DNA from: DASYUM01 sp036001225
GTDB taxonomy: Bacteria > Methylomirabilota > Methylomirabilia > Rokubacteriales > DASRDR01
DNA: 36,725 nt
Assembly: GCA_036001225.1 (NCBI GenBank)
Contig: DASYUM010000123.1
Coordinates: 1 to 36,725, forward strand
Direction: 5' to 3'
The translations under genes were made by a program, and so were the position numbers. Numbering within the stretch: the stretch's first letter is position 1; each line of letters opens with the position of its first letter. The notes under the pieces are model-generated. The model was not told where the DNA came from and ran no database searches. It saw nothing but the letters and a program-made list of their open reading frames with translations. Shown one piece after another: positions 1 through 7,066 of this stretch.

Positions 1-1
1 G

Positions 2-298
2 GCCGTTCCGCCGAAGCTCCGCTGTCCGGCCTGTCAGGGTGGCGGGTGGGGACGCGTGGGGCTCGGCGGCGAGGGGGAGATCACCTCCTTCACGGTGATC
101 CGCGTGCCGCCCGGTCCGCTCGCCTCCGAGGCGCCCTACGCCATCGCCGTCGTCCGCTTCCCCGAGGGCGTCTCGCTGCTCGGCCGGGTGACCGGACTCC
201 CGCTCGACGCGCTGAGGGTCGGTCTTCCCGTCCGCTTCGCGGCGCCGATCGATCGGGACGCCCAGCCCCCGGTCATCGCGTTCGCGCCGCGCGCCTGA
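2..298 (+). CDS. DUF35-type Zn-ribbon/OB-fold protein, 3' part
   Basis: The reading frame is open from the first bases of the window to the stop at 296-298, so the gene begins outside and 98 residues are visible. The first visible residues include a CPAC pair, which fits the second half of a rubredoxin-like zinc ribbon. They are followed by an OB-fold pattern with an ITSFTVIRVPP stretch, a central Pro-Tyr-Ala-Ile-Ala strand, and a Leu-x-Gly-Arg-Val strand. Proteins of this family usually sit beside thiolase-like or HMG-CoA-synthase-like acyl-CoA enzymes and form complexes with them. The partner, if there is one, would lie to the left of the window. An internal GTG at 56 could be taken for a start, but it would remove the zinc ribbon and so is unlikely. 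Family assignment is fairly sure; the acyl substrate is unknown. Confidence 0.72.
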   Translation, partial: AVPPKLRCPACQGGGWGRVGLGGEGEITSFTVIRVPPGPLASEAPYAIAVVRFPEGVSLLGRVTGLPLDALRVGLPVRFAAPIDRDAQPPVIAFAPRA

Positions 299-350
299 TC
301 GCCGCCCGGCGGCGCCCCCGGCCCGCGCTGACCGGCCGGCGGGCGCCGGC

Positions 351-854
351 TCAGACGAGGGCCCGGATCGCGTAGACGGCCACGGCGACCACGCCGCCCA
401 CCAGGAGCCCGAGCCCTCCCAGCAGGGCCATCAGCCAGGCCCAGTCGGCCCAGCCCGCTCGGCGCGCGCCGCCGGCGTAACGCCGGAGCAGGCGCACGTT
501 CCGGACGTTCGCCTTCCAGCCCGCGTCGAAGAGGTCACCGAGCACCGGCACGCTCCCGACCAGCAGATCCACCGCGACGTTGAAGATCATGCGGGCCACT
601 ACGACGCGGGGCAAGCCGGAACGCGTCGCCACCAGCACGATGTACGAGGCGAGGAGGGCGGTGAGCGCGTCGCCGGCGCCGGGCAGCAGCAGGCCGATGA
701 TCGGGTCGAGTCCAACCCGGATACGCGTGCCGGGGATGCCGACCGCCTGGTCCAGCCAGAAGGCGAGTCGCTCAGGCCCGGCCGCGACGGGGGCGGCTGC
801 CTCCGGCGCGCCCGGGCCCGGCGCCGGATCAGTCGAGCGCGAGGTGCCGGGCAT
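351..854 (-). CDS. DUF4112 family membrane protein
   Basis: A 167-residue protein. After a Pro/Ala-rich N-terminal tail of about 28 residues comes the pattern I associate with DUF4112: an RLAFWLDQAVGIPGTRIRVG segment, then D-PIIGLLLPGAGD, a hydrophobic stretch, R-MIFNVAVDLLVGSVPVLGD and LFDAGWKANVRN. The C-terminus (about residues 135-160) is a hydrophobic, Gly/Val-rich segment that looks like a membrane anchor. The function of the family is unknown. The ATG at 854 lies 26 nt inside the end of the upstream phosphodiesterase gene, so the two are probably co-transcribed and translationally coupled. It converges with the DUF35 gene across about 50 nt. Confidence 0.75.
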   Translation of the reverse strand: MPGTSRSTDPAPGPGAPEAAAPVAAGPERLAFWLDQAVGIPGTRIRVGLDPIIGLLLPGAGDALTALLASYIVLVATRSGLPRVVVARMIFNVAVDLLVGSVPVLGDLFDAGWKANVRNVRLLRRYAGGARRAGWADWAWLMALLGGLGLLVGGVVAVAVYAIRALV

Positions 855-1296
855 CGGCGCCGTCGGGGCCGAGTCGCAACAGCCCGACCGTCCGCGGCAG
901 CGAGAAGCGCCGAGGGCCGGCGCCGCCGGGGTTGAAGAGGAGCGTCGCGCCGAGCACCGCCCGGTAGGGGCGGTGCGAGTGGCCGAAGATCACGACATCG
1001 GGTCGGAGGCGGTCGAGCAACTCGCGGTGGGCTCGGCGAAGCTGGTGGAGCTCGCCGAAGATGTGGCGCAGGTAGATCCGGCGGCCGCCCAGCTCCGCTT
1101 GGCGCTCGACCGGATACCGCCCGAACGCGTCGTTGTTCCCCTCCACGGCCAGGACCGGCGCGATGGCCTCCAGCGCCGCGATGACCTCGAGGCGGCCGAT
1201 GTCCCCGGCATGGACGATCGTGTCCACACCGCGGAAGAGGCGGGGCAGCGCGGGATCGAACCGCCCGTGGGTGTCCGCGATGACGCCGAGCAGCAC
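829..1296 (-). CDS. YfcE/MJ0936-type metallophosphoesterase
   Basis: A calcineurin-like metallophosphodiesterase of about 155 residues, the normal size for the YfcE/MJ0936 group. The metal-binding motifs appear in order: D-x-H (IADTHG, residues 6-11), GD (HAGDIG), GNND (VEGNNDAFG) and GHSH (VIFGHSHRP), with a late NPGG segment. Such enzymes hydrolyse phosphodiesters in vitro; the natural substrate is usually unknown. I chose GTG at 1294-1296 because conserved sequence begins immediately after it (LLGVIADTHG). The frame stays open upstream to 1437, but that extension is Arg/Pro-rich and unlike the family. No strong ribosome binding site is visible. The gene overlaps the following DUF4112 gene by 26 nt. 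Confidence 0.82.
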   Translation of the reverse strand: MLLGVIADTHGRFDPALPRLFRGVDTIVHAGDIGRLEVIAALEAIAPVLAVEGNNDAFGRYPVERQAELGGRRIYLRHIFGELHQLRRAHRELLDRLRPDVVIFGHSHRPYRAVLGATLLFNPGGAGPRRFSLPRTVGLLRLGPDGADARHLALD

Positions 1297-1612
1297 GTCG
1301 TCGCCATTGTACTGACGACTAGATCGGTGGGGGCGCCTTTCTGGGGTGAACGCGGCTCGTACGTGCTCTTCCCGTCCCCAGCAGGACGGGCTGGCCCAGG
1401 CCGATGGCCCTCGGGGAGGTTGGCCATGACGTCGCATCGACCCCCGGGGCTGTCAAGGCGGCGCCGCCCGCGCCGGCCCGCGCTCGGAAAACTTGGTGGG
1501 TAGGGGGAACCCCCTGTACAATATTCCCGATTCTTGCCTCTACATCCGGTCCGGCTCGGCGTGTCCGGATGAGTCGTCCCGGCCACCCCGGAGCTCCCGA
1601 GGGAGACGCGCG
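1297..1612. other. Divergent intergenic region, 316 nt
   Basis: This stretch separates the minus-strand phosphoesterase from the plus-strand OmpA-like gene. Near its right end lies the plus-strand promoter described separately (1493-1522). On the minus strand there is a perfect TTGACA at 1456-1451, but no good -10 box follows at 16-18 nt, so I do not call it a promoter. Open frames exist here on both strands, but their translations are low-complexity Arg/Pro/Ser-rich and match nothing I recognise. I see no RNA gene in it. Confidence 0.5.
1493..1522 (+). promoter_or_regulatory. Sigma70-like promoter with an inverted repeat in the spacer
   Basis: TTGGTG (1493-1498) and TACAAT (1517-1522) are separated by 18 nt, in a short AT-richer pocket of otherwise GC-rich DNA. 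The spacer contains the perfect inverted repeat AGGGGG-AA-CCCCCT (1502-1515). A dyad between -35 and -10 is where MerR-type activators or a repressor would bind; this is inference only. The 5' untranslated region of the OmpA-like gene would be about 85 nt. Confidence 0.5.
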
Positions 1613-2728
1613 ATGACGAAGTGGCTCCAGCTCACACTGGGCTGCGTGATCGTCGGGGGACTGCTCGTCGCCGCCGAGCGGCCGGCGGCGGCCGTGGACG
1701 AGATCCTCCTCCTGAGTGGCGGACGCCTCACCGGCGACTTCGACGAGGCCGGTCTGGTGCTCCACACCCCTCGGGGCCCCTACCAGGTGAACCGCGACCG
1801 CGTCTGGCGGCTCGTCCTGGATTCGGGCGCCACCGGCGACGTCGTCGAGCTGCGGAACGGCAATCGCCTCTCGGGGTGGCTCGACCGCACCCGCTACAGT
1901 CTGCGGCTCGCCGGCGGCGAGACGCGGGCGTTCGGACGCCAGGAGGTCGCCGTGGTCAAGCTCGGCGCGCCGAGTAGCGCGGCGGCGCTGCGACAACAGG
2001 CGGACGTGCTGATCCTCAAGAACGGCGACCACGTCGCCGGCGACCTGGCGCGCGACGAATTCGATCTGCTGCTGCCGACCGGCCCCCAACAGTTCCGGCG
2101 CGGGCAGGTGTGGCGGCTCTGGCTCGACTCCGCCAGCGGGGACGGTATTCAGCTCCTGAACGGCGATCTCCTGGACGGCATAGTGAGCCAGGCGGCCTAC
2201 GAAGTGCGGACGACCGGCGGGCAGACGCTCACCTTCAGCCGCGCCCAGGTGAAGGAGATCATCCTCCGGCTGCCCGAGAAGCCGGGCCCGCCGGCTGCCG
2301 CCGCCGGTGGACCGGCGGTCGCGGCGGCACCCACCCCGGGGCCGACAGCGCCGCCCACGGTCCCCCCGGCTGCCCTGCCCCCGACCGTCCGCGCCGTGAT
2401 GCGTGACCTGCACTTCGAGTTCGACCGCTGGGAGCTCACGCCCGAGGCGCGGCGGACCCTGGAAGATGTCGGGAGCGCGCTCAAGGCGTACCCCTCGCTC
2501 ACTCTTCTCATCGAGGGGCACGCCGACGAGCGAGGCACGGTCGAGTACAACCTGGCCCTGGGGGCGCGCCGCGCCCAGGCCGCCAAGGATTACCTGGTCG
2601 GTCTCGGAATCGAGCCGGGCCGGCTGGATACCATCTCGTACGGCGAGGAGCGTCCGCTCGATCCCGCGCACAACGAGGTCGCCTGGGCGCTGAACCGGCG
2701 GGCGCATTTCGCGGTCAAAGCCCAATGA
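1613..2728 (+). CDS. OmpA-like protein with four N-terminal beta-repeats
   Basis: A 371-residue exported protein. Residues 1-27 form a Sec signal peptide. Residues 29-74, 76-119, 131-175 and 177-220 are four copies of a ~45-residue repeat: Asp-x-hydrophobic, then x-N-G-x-x-L-x-G, a middle hydrophobic-x-L strand, a G-G/T-P turn, and a final R-x-x-V-x-x-hydrophobic strand. Residues 223-259 are a Pro/Ala linker. Residues 262-371 are an OmpA/Pal C-terminal domain (FEFDRWELTPEA, then IEGHADERGTVEYNLALGARR, with Asp305 and an Arg at 319/320 as likely peptidoglycan diaminopimelate ligands). It probably anchors the repeats to peptidoglycan in the periplasm. I chose the ATG at 1613 for its GAGGGA ribosome binding site and the signal peptide; the longer frame from 1493 has none. 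The stop overlaps the next start (ATGA). Confidence 0.85.
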   Translation: MTKWLQLTLGCVIVGGLLVAAERPAAAVDEILLLSGGRLTGDFDEAGLVLHTPRGPYQVNRDRVWRLVLDSGATGDVVELRNGNRLSGWLDRTRYSLRLAGGETRAFGRQEVAVVKLGAPSSAAALRQQADVLILKNGDHVAGDLARDEFDLLLPTGPQQFRRGQVWRLWLDSASGDGIQLLNGDLLDGIVSQAAYEVRTTGGQTLTFSRAQVKEIILRLPEKPGPPAAAAGGPAVAAAPTPGPTAPPTVPPAALPPTVRAVMRDLHFEFDRWELTPEARRTLEDVGSALKAYPSLTLLIEGHADERGTVEYNLALGARRAQAAKDYLVGLGIEPGRLDTISYGEERPLDPAHNEVAWALNRRAHFAVKAQ

Positions 2729-3423
2729 ACCCCTCCGGCCCGATACCCGTCGCCCCGCGGCGTCCTCGGCTCGGAGAGACCCGAGGCGTCGCGTCCGGGC
2801 TCGCCCTCGTCGTGACGCTGGCCGCCGGCGGCGCCGGCGCGGCGACCGCCCCCCGGGCCACCCCCCAAGGGCCCGCTGTGGGGGGCTGGGCGAGCTATCG
2901 CTGGACCTCGACGCTGACGCAAACCGTGCCGGTGGTGGTCCAGCAGACCACCGCCGCCGGCCCGGGCGCGTTGTCGGTCGTGCAAGAGGCGGCGCCGCTG
3001 CCACCCGTCATCGTCACCTACAGCGTCGTGCGCGGCGACCGCCGGACCTACACGCTTCAGATCACGACCCACGAGCAGCCGGACAGCCCGCCGCTCTCGG
3101 TCACCCAGGTCACCGTGGACCGGGCCTCCGGCAAGGCGCGCCGCAGCTTGATCCGCTATCCCAAGGGGCTCATCGCGACCCCCGAGTCGGGGCTCCGGCC
3201 GGTGCGGGAAACCGATGTCGCCCAGGGCCGGCCAGAGGAGATCACGGTGCCGGCCGGCCGTTTCACCGCCACCCGCGGAGCGGCCCAGGGCGCCGAGGTG
3301 TGGGCGTCGAATCAGGTACCGGCGCTTGGCCTGGTCAAAGCGACGTGGCGGGAGGGCACGCTCGAGCTGCGGACCAGCGGCACCACCGGTGCCACGGACC
3401 TCTTCAAGACCGCGTCGCGGTGA
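2725..3423 (+). CDS. Secreted protein of unknown function
   Basis: A 232-residue protein whose start overlaps the preceding stop by 4 nt (ATGA), so the two are translationally coupled. After about 20 residues rich in Pro and Arg there is a hydrophobic Ala/Gly/Leu/Val segment (about 22-40), consistent with a long signal peptide. The mature part looks all-beta: alternating Thr/Val strands, a G-WASYRWTST segment that resembles the start of lipoprotein-like or DUF3108-like folds, and an EITVPAGRFTATRG segment typical of secreted beta-proteins. No catalytic motif or repeat is evident, and it does not share the ~45-residue unit of its two neighbours. It sits between two repeat-bearing secreted proteins, so an envelope role is likely. 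I do not recognise the family. Confidence 0.75.
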   Translation: MNPSGPIPVAPRRPRLGETRGVASGLALVVTLAAGGAGAATAPRATPQGPAVGGWASYRWTSTLTQTVPVVVQQTTAAGPGALSVVQEAAPLPPVIVTYSVVRGDRRTYTLQITTHEQPDSPPLSVTQVTVDRASGKARRSLIRYPKGLIATPESGLRPVRETDVAQGRPEEITVPAGRFTATRGAAQGAEVWASNQVPALGLVKATWREGTLELRTSGTTGATDLFKTASR

Positions 3424-3433
3424 CGGAGGGAGC

Positions 3434-3784
3434 ATGCGAAGCGTGCAACTGGCGTGGATCCTGGGCGGCCTCGTGTTCACCCTGGTCAGCGCCGATCGGG
3501 CCGCCGCCGACACGGTCTTCCTCACCAACGGCAGCTTCCTGACCGGCAACGTCGAAGGCGCCGAGCTGACCGTGCTGACCGACGGAGGGCCGGTGAAGCT
3601 CGGGGTCAGCGATCTGGGGGAAGTGATCCTGGGGACGCTGGGCGGCGACGTGGTCCGTGATCGGGCCGGACGCGCCACCACCGGGCGGGTCGAGCAGTCG
3701 ACGTATGCGGTCCGCCTTCCGTCCGGGCAGACCGTGATGCTGGCACGCGCGCAGGTCTCCCAGATCCGCTTCCGAGGCCGGTAG
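3434..3784 (+). CDS. Small secreted protein made of two beta-repeats
   Basis: A 116-residue protein with a clear signal peptide (about 1-25, ending in DRAAA). The rest consists entirely of two units of the repeat found in the OmpA-like protein 0.7 kb upstream: residues 26-70 (DTVFLTNGSFLTGNVEGAEL onward) and 72-114 (a degenerate first strand, then TTGRVEQSTYAVRLPSGQTV and RAQVSQIRF). The ATG at 3434 has a strong GGAGGG site at 3425-3430. The frame extends upstream to 3215, but that part overlaps the preceding gene and lacks a signal peptide. The protein is probably periplasmic. Because it is the un-anchored version of the same module, it may pack with, or compete with, the repeats on the OmpA-like protein. 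Confidence 0.8.
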   Translation: MRSVQLAWILGGLVFTLVSADRAAADTVFLTNGSFLTGNVEGAELTVLTDGGPVKLGVSDLGEVILGTLGGDVVRDRAGRATTGRVEQSTYAVRLPSGQTVMLARAQVSQIRFRGR

Positions 3785-3901
3785 CCCCCCACCCCGCCGA
3801 CCGCCGGCGCGCTCCCGCCACCCGCGGGAACCGCGCGCGGAACCCGCGTGTTACCATGAATAGGAGTCGCCCGGCCGGGCGCTCGTCCTCCCCACCCTGC
3901 C

Positions 3902-3908
3902 AAGGAGG
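3902..3908 (+). promoter_or_regulatory. Strong Shine-Dalgarno site of the type III PKS gene
   Basis: AAGGAGG lies 6 nt before the ATG at 3915. It is one of the best ribosome binding sites in the window and fixes the PKS start. The 100 nt before it are GC-rich, and I could not settle on a promoter. Confidence 0.6.
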
Positions 3909-3914
3909 CCCTAC

Positions 3915-4940
3915 ATGGCGAACCCCCGGATCCTCGCGGTGGGGACGGCCGTGCCGGCCGCGCGCTTCGCCCAGGCCGATCTCCTCGCCGTCGCCGGGTA
4001 CCCCGACGCTCTCCGCCGCAATTTCTTCCTCCGGAGCGAGATCGAAGGCCGCCATCTGTTCATCGATCCCGACCGCCCCCGCACCGACGAGAGCGTGGAC
4101 GAGCTGGCCGCCCGCTACCGGGAGGGGAGCCTCGCCCTGGGAACCCAGGCGATCCGGACCTGTCTCGAGCGGGCCGACCTGGACGTGGCCGAGGTGGACT
4201 TCCTGGCCACGACCACCTGCACGGGCCGGCTCTGCCCGAGCCTCGATGCCCACCTGATCCGCGCGCTCGGCTTCCGCGAAGACGTCCAGCGGGTCCACGT
4301 CGGAGACACCGGCTGCGCGAGCGCGATGGTCGCGCTCCAGCAGGCCTACAACCACCTGCGCGCCTTCCCCGGTCACCGGGCGCTGGTGGTGGCGGTCGAG
4401 GTCTGCTCAGCCACCTACGTCCTCGACGACGCGCCGGAGACCGCGGTCGCCAACGCGATCTTTGCCGACGGTGCCGCCGCCACGCTCCTCGGCACCGAAG
4501 GAGATGGCGTCGCCGTGGTGGGACACCGCACGCTGATCCGCTCCGAGCATCTCGACCGCATGGGCTTCACGTTCCCCGGCGGTCGCCACCGCGTCCTGCT
4601 CAGCAAGGAGATCCGGCGCATCGCGCCCAGCATGATGGAGGAGGTGGCGACGCGGCTCCTGAAGGATCACGGGCTGGCCCAGGAGGACGTCCGGTTCTGG
4701 GTCCTCCACTCGGCGGGGCGCCGGGTCATCGAGCGGGCCCAGGTCGCCCTCGGGCTCACCGATGCCGACCTCGCCCACTCGCGGGCGGTGCTGCGGCGAT
4801 TCGGCAACATGTCGTCGGCCACCGTGCTGTTCGTCCTCGACGAGGTGCTCCGGAGCGGCCGGCCACGGCCGGGCGATTGGGGAGTCATGATCGCGCTCGG
4901 CCCCGGCTTCGCAGCCGAGAGCGCGCTCTTGCGCTGGTAG
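3915..4940 (+). CDS. Type III polyketide synthase (chalcone/alkylresorcinol synthase-like)
   Basis: A 341-residue thiolase-fold enzyme that condenses a starter acyl-CoA with malonyl-CoA units. The Cys-His-Asn triad of type III PKS is visible: Cys134 in VGDTGCASA, His265 in WVLHSAG, and Asn298 in FGNMSSATVLFVL. The C-terminal GPGFAAES glycine loop is also present. The N-terminus (RILAVGTAVPAARF) is typical. KAS III (FabH) is the alternative, but the GNMSSATVLFVL and ALGPGF signatures and the neighbours favour type III PKS. Eight nt downstream follows a methyltransferase, then an FAD oxidoreductase. PKS-methyltransferase-FAD oxygenase order is known from Streptomyces srsABC, which makes alkylresorcinols/alkylquinones. 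The products here could be membrane phenolic lipids, but the starter unit and chain length cannot be read from sequence. Confidence 0.85.
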   Translation: MANPRILAVGTAVPAARFAQADLLAVAGYPDALRRNFFLRSEIEGRHLFIDPDRPRTDESVDELAARYREGSLALGTQAIRTCLERADLDVAEVDFLATTTCTGRLCPSLDAHLIRALGFREDVQRVHVGDTGCASAMVALQQAYNHLRAFPGHRALVVAVEVCSATYVLDDAPETAVANAIFADGAAATLLGTEGDGVAVVGHRTLIRSEHLDRMGFTFPGGRHRVLLSKEIRRIAPSMMEEVATRLLKDHGLAQEDVRFWVLHSAGRRVIERAQVALGLTDADLAHSRAVLRRFGNMSSATVLFVLDEVLRSGRPRPGDWGVMIALGPGFAAESALLRW

Positions 4941-4948
4941 GCGGCCGG

Positions 4949-5680
4949 ATGCGCCGGCCGCTCGCCCGGCTCTCCCGCGAGACGACGCGCACCGAGTACC
5001 TGGATCGGCCGGGCGTGCCGCGGGCCGAACTGGCGGAGTGTCTCCGCGACATCGCCCGGCTGAATCGGCTCGGTCCCACCCGGTCGCTGCTCCACTACGT
5101 GGCGCCGTTCTTCGACCGCTTCGCCGGTCAGGGGGACCCCGGACCACTCCGCGTCCTCGACCTCGGCACCGGCGGTGCCGACATCCCCGCCCGGCTGGTC
5201 CGCTGGGCGCGCGCCCGGCAGTGGCCCGTCCGCGTCCTGGCCCTCGACGTCGAGCCCGCGATCCTCGCCTGTGCGGCGGCGGTCACCCGCGGGCTCCCCG
5301 AGGTCCGGCTCGTGGCGGGCGACGCGCGGCAGCCGCCGGTCCGGGCCAAGGGCGTGGACCTCGCCCTCTGCTCGCTCACGCTCCACCATCTGTCCGAGCC
5401 AGCGGTGGTGGCTCTGTTCCGGGTGATGGCGGACGTGGCCCGGCTGGGCTTCGTGGTCAGCGATCTGCGCCGGAGCCGCCTGGCCTACGTCACGGCCTGG
5501 GTCCTGACCCGGACCATCTCCCGCAACCGTTTGACCCGTCACGACGGTCCCCTCTCCGTGCTCCGGGCCTACACCGAGGCCGAGTTGGCGGGGCTGGCGG
5601 CCGCGGCGGGCCTGCCCGAAATGCGCTGGCACCGGGCGCCGGCGTTTCGCCTGATCGGGGTCTACGAGCGGCACCGATAG
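4949..5680 (+). CDS. SAM-dependent methyltransferase of the PKS operon
   Basis: A 243-residue class I methyltransferase. Motif I is clear (VLDLGTGGADIP, residues 69-80), followed by an acidic strand end (LALDVEP), GDARQPP and a SLTLHHLSE motif IV/post-I region. The N-terminal ~50 residues resemble a helical lid. Small-molecule methylation of the polyketide product is the likely role. I chose the ATG at 4949, 8 nt after the PKS stop, because the longer frame (4877) begins inside the PKS gene with unrelated sequence. The C-terminal segment (WHRAPAFRLIGVYER) is common in methyltransferases encoded next to type III PKS genes. O- versus C-methylation cannot be distinguished. Confidence 0.83.
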   Translation: MRRPLARLSRETTRTEYLDRPGVPRAELAECLRDIARLNRLGPTRSLLHYVAPFFDRFAGQGDPGPLRVLDLGTGGADIPARLVRWARARQWPVRVLALDVEPAILACAAAVTRGLPEVRLVAGDARQPPVRAKGVDLALCSLTLHHLSEPAVVALFRVMADVARLGFVVSDLRRSRLAYVTAWVLTRTISRNRLTRHDGPLSVLRAYTEAELAGLAAAAGLPEMRWHRAPAFRLIGVYERHR

Positions 5681-5730
5681 ACCCGATGGTGCCGGGTCGA
5701 GGACCGAGCAGCCCTAGGACGCAGGCCCGA

Positions 5731-5769
5731 AGCGCGGCGAGGTGTATGCCGCATACATTGAGCCGCGCT
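5731..5769. promoter_or_regulatory. 39-bp symmetric inverted repeat, candidate operator or mRNA hairpin
   Basis: Two nested pairs of arms share one centre at 5750. The outer arms are AGCGCGGC (5731-5738) and GCCGCGCT (5762-5769). The inner arms are TGTATG (5743-5748) and CATACA (5752-5757). They are separated by 4-nt unpaired blocks on each side, with CCG in the middle. The inner arms are the only AT-rich patch in the 108-nt gap between the methyltransferase and FAD oxidoreductase genes. No U-tract follows, so a terminator is unlikely; an operator or structured leader for the downstream gene is more plausible. Confidence 0.5.
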
Positions 5770-5788
5770 GAGGGCCGAGGACGACGGG

Positions 5789-7018
5789 ATGCGACGGTCA
5801 TCGGCCCGGCTCGTTGACGTCGTCGTCGTCGGGGCGGGCCCGGCCGGGGCTGCCACCGCGATTCTCCTCGCCGAGCGGGGCCACCAGGTCCTCCTCCTCG
5901 ATCGCGCGCGCTTCCCCCGCGACAAGGTCTGCGGCGAGTACCTCTCGCCCGAGGGCAGCCGGCTGCTCGACCGGCTCGGCGTGCTCAAGGCGGTCGAGAC
6001 CGGCGGCGCGCGGCCGCTCCGAGGCATGCGGATCGTCGCGCCCGACGGGACCGCCCTCGTCGGCGACTACCCGACGGGCGGGGCCTACCGCGGTTACCGC
6101 GACCACGCCCTCTCCGTCCCGCGGCGGATGTTCGACGCCGTCCTCGTCGAGCGGGCACGGGGCCTCGTCACGGTGCGCGAGGGCTTCCGGGTGACCGACC
6201 TGATCCGCGACGGTGAGCGCGTGGCGGGCGTCGAGGGGGCCACGGCCGGCAGCCGGCGAGCGGAGCGAATCCCGGCCCGGCTCGTCGTCGGCGCCGACGG
6301 GCGGACGTCGGTCGTCGCCCGGCAGCTCGCGCTCCTTCGGCCTCATCCCTGGCTCCGGCGGCTCGCGCTGATGACCTACGCCGAGGGCGTGGCCCACGAC
6401 CCGGAGCGCGGCGAGATCTTCCTCGCCCCCCCCGCCTATTCGATCGTGAACCCGGTCGGCGAGGGCCGCGTGAACCTGAGCCTGGTCGTCCCCGCCGCCG
6501 AAGCGACGCGGCACCGCGGCGATCTCGCCGGCTACTTCGACCGGACGGTGGCCGCGCTGCCGCACCTGAGTGACCGGCTTCGGGCCAGCTGCCGCGTCAG
6601 CCCGGTGCGCGCGCTCGGCCCCCTCGCCTATCGCGTGGCCGCGCCGCGCCACGCCGGCGTCCTGCTGGTCGGGGACGCCCTCGGCTTTCTCGATCCGTTC
6701 ACCGGCGAGGGGATCTTCACCGCCCTCCGCTCCGCCGAGCTGGCCGCCGAGGTCGCCGACGCCGCCTTGCGGACCGGCGACGTCTCGGCCGCCGCCCTGG
6801 CGCCCGCCCACGCGCGCCGGCTGGCCGCGTTCGCGGCCAAGGAGCGGGTCTGCGTGCTCCTCCAGCGGTTGATCGTCCGCCGCCGGCTGGCGACGATCGT
6901 GGCCCGCCGGCTGGCCCGCCGGCCGGATCAGCTCGCCCTCCTGATGGGCGTCATCGGCGATTTCGTCCCCGCCCGCGAGGTGCTGTCGCCCGGCTTTCTC
7001 GCCCGCCTGCTGCTCTGA
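5789..7018 (+). CDS. FAD-dependent oxidoreductase, geranylgeranyl-reductase/PHBH-like family
   Basis: A 409-residue flavoprotein. The N-terminal Rossmann motif is VVVVGAGPAGAATA (residues 11-24) with the acidic end LLLDR. The DRARFPRDKVCGEYLSP segment is characteristic of the geranylgeranyl reductase-like branch of flavin monooxygenases. A GADGRTSVVAR motif and the second FAD-binding motif VLLVGDALGFLDPFTGEGI are both present. It probably oxidises (or reduces) the polyketide made by the two upstream genes, in analogy with the FAD enzyme of Streptomyces alkylquinone operons. Arg-rich segments near the C-terminus (RRRLATIVARRLARR) may associate with the membrane. The ATG at 5789 has a GAGG about 9 nt upstream. 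Reaction direction is uncertain. Confidence 0.82.
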   Translation: MRRSSARLVDVVVVGAGPAGAATAILLAERGHQVLLLDRARFPRDKVCGEYLSPEGSRLLDRLGVLKAVETGGARPLRGMRIVAPDGTALVGDYPTGGAYRGYRDHALSVPRRMFDAVLVERARGLVTVREGFRVTDLIRDGERVAGVEGATAGSRRAERIPARLVVGADGRTSVVARQLALLRPHPWLRRLALMTYAEGVAHDPERGEIFLAPPAYSIVNPVGEGRVNLSLVVPAAEATRHRGDLAGYFDRTVAALPHLSDRLRASCRVSPVRALGPLAYRVAAPRHAGVLLVGDALGFLDPFTGEGIFTALRSAELAAEVADAALRTGDVSAAALAPAHARRLAAFAAKERVCVLLQRLIVRRRLATIVARRLARRPDQLALLMGVIGDFVPAREVLSPGFLARLLL

Positions 7019-7066
7019 GCCCGGGGGCTCCCTCTCGGGGGGTGGATCGGCTACCCTAGGGCCACC

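Noticed and set aside
3215..3433. Upstream extension of the small repeat protein
   Set aside because: It lies within the preceding gene in another frame and is Arg/Pro-rich; the signal peptide and GGAGGG site fix the start at 3434.
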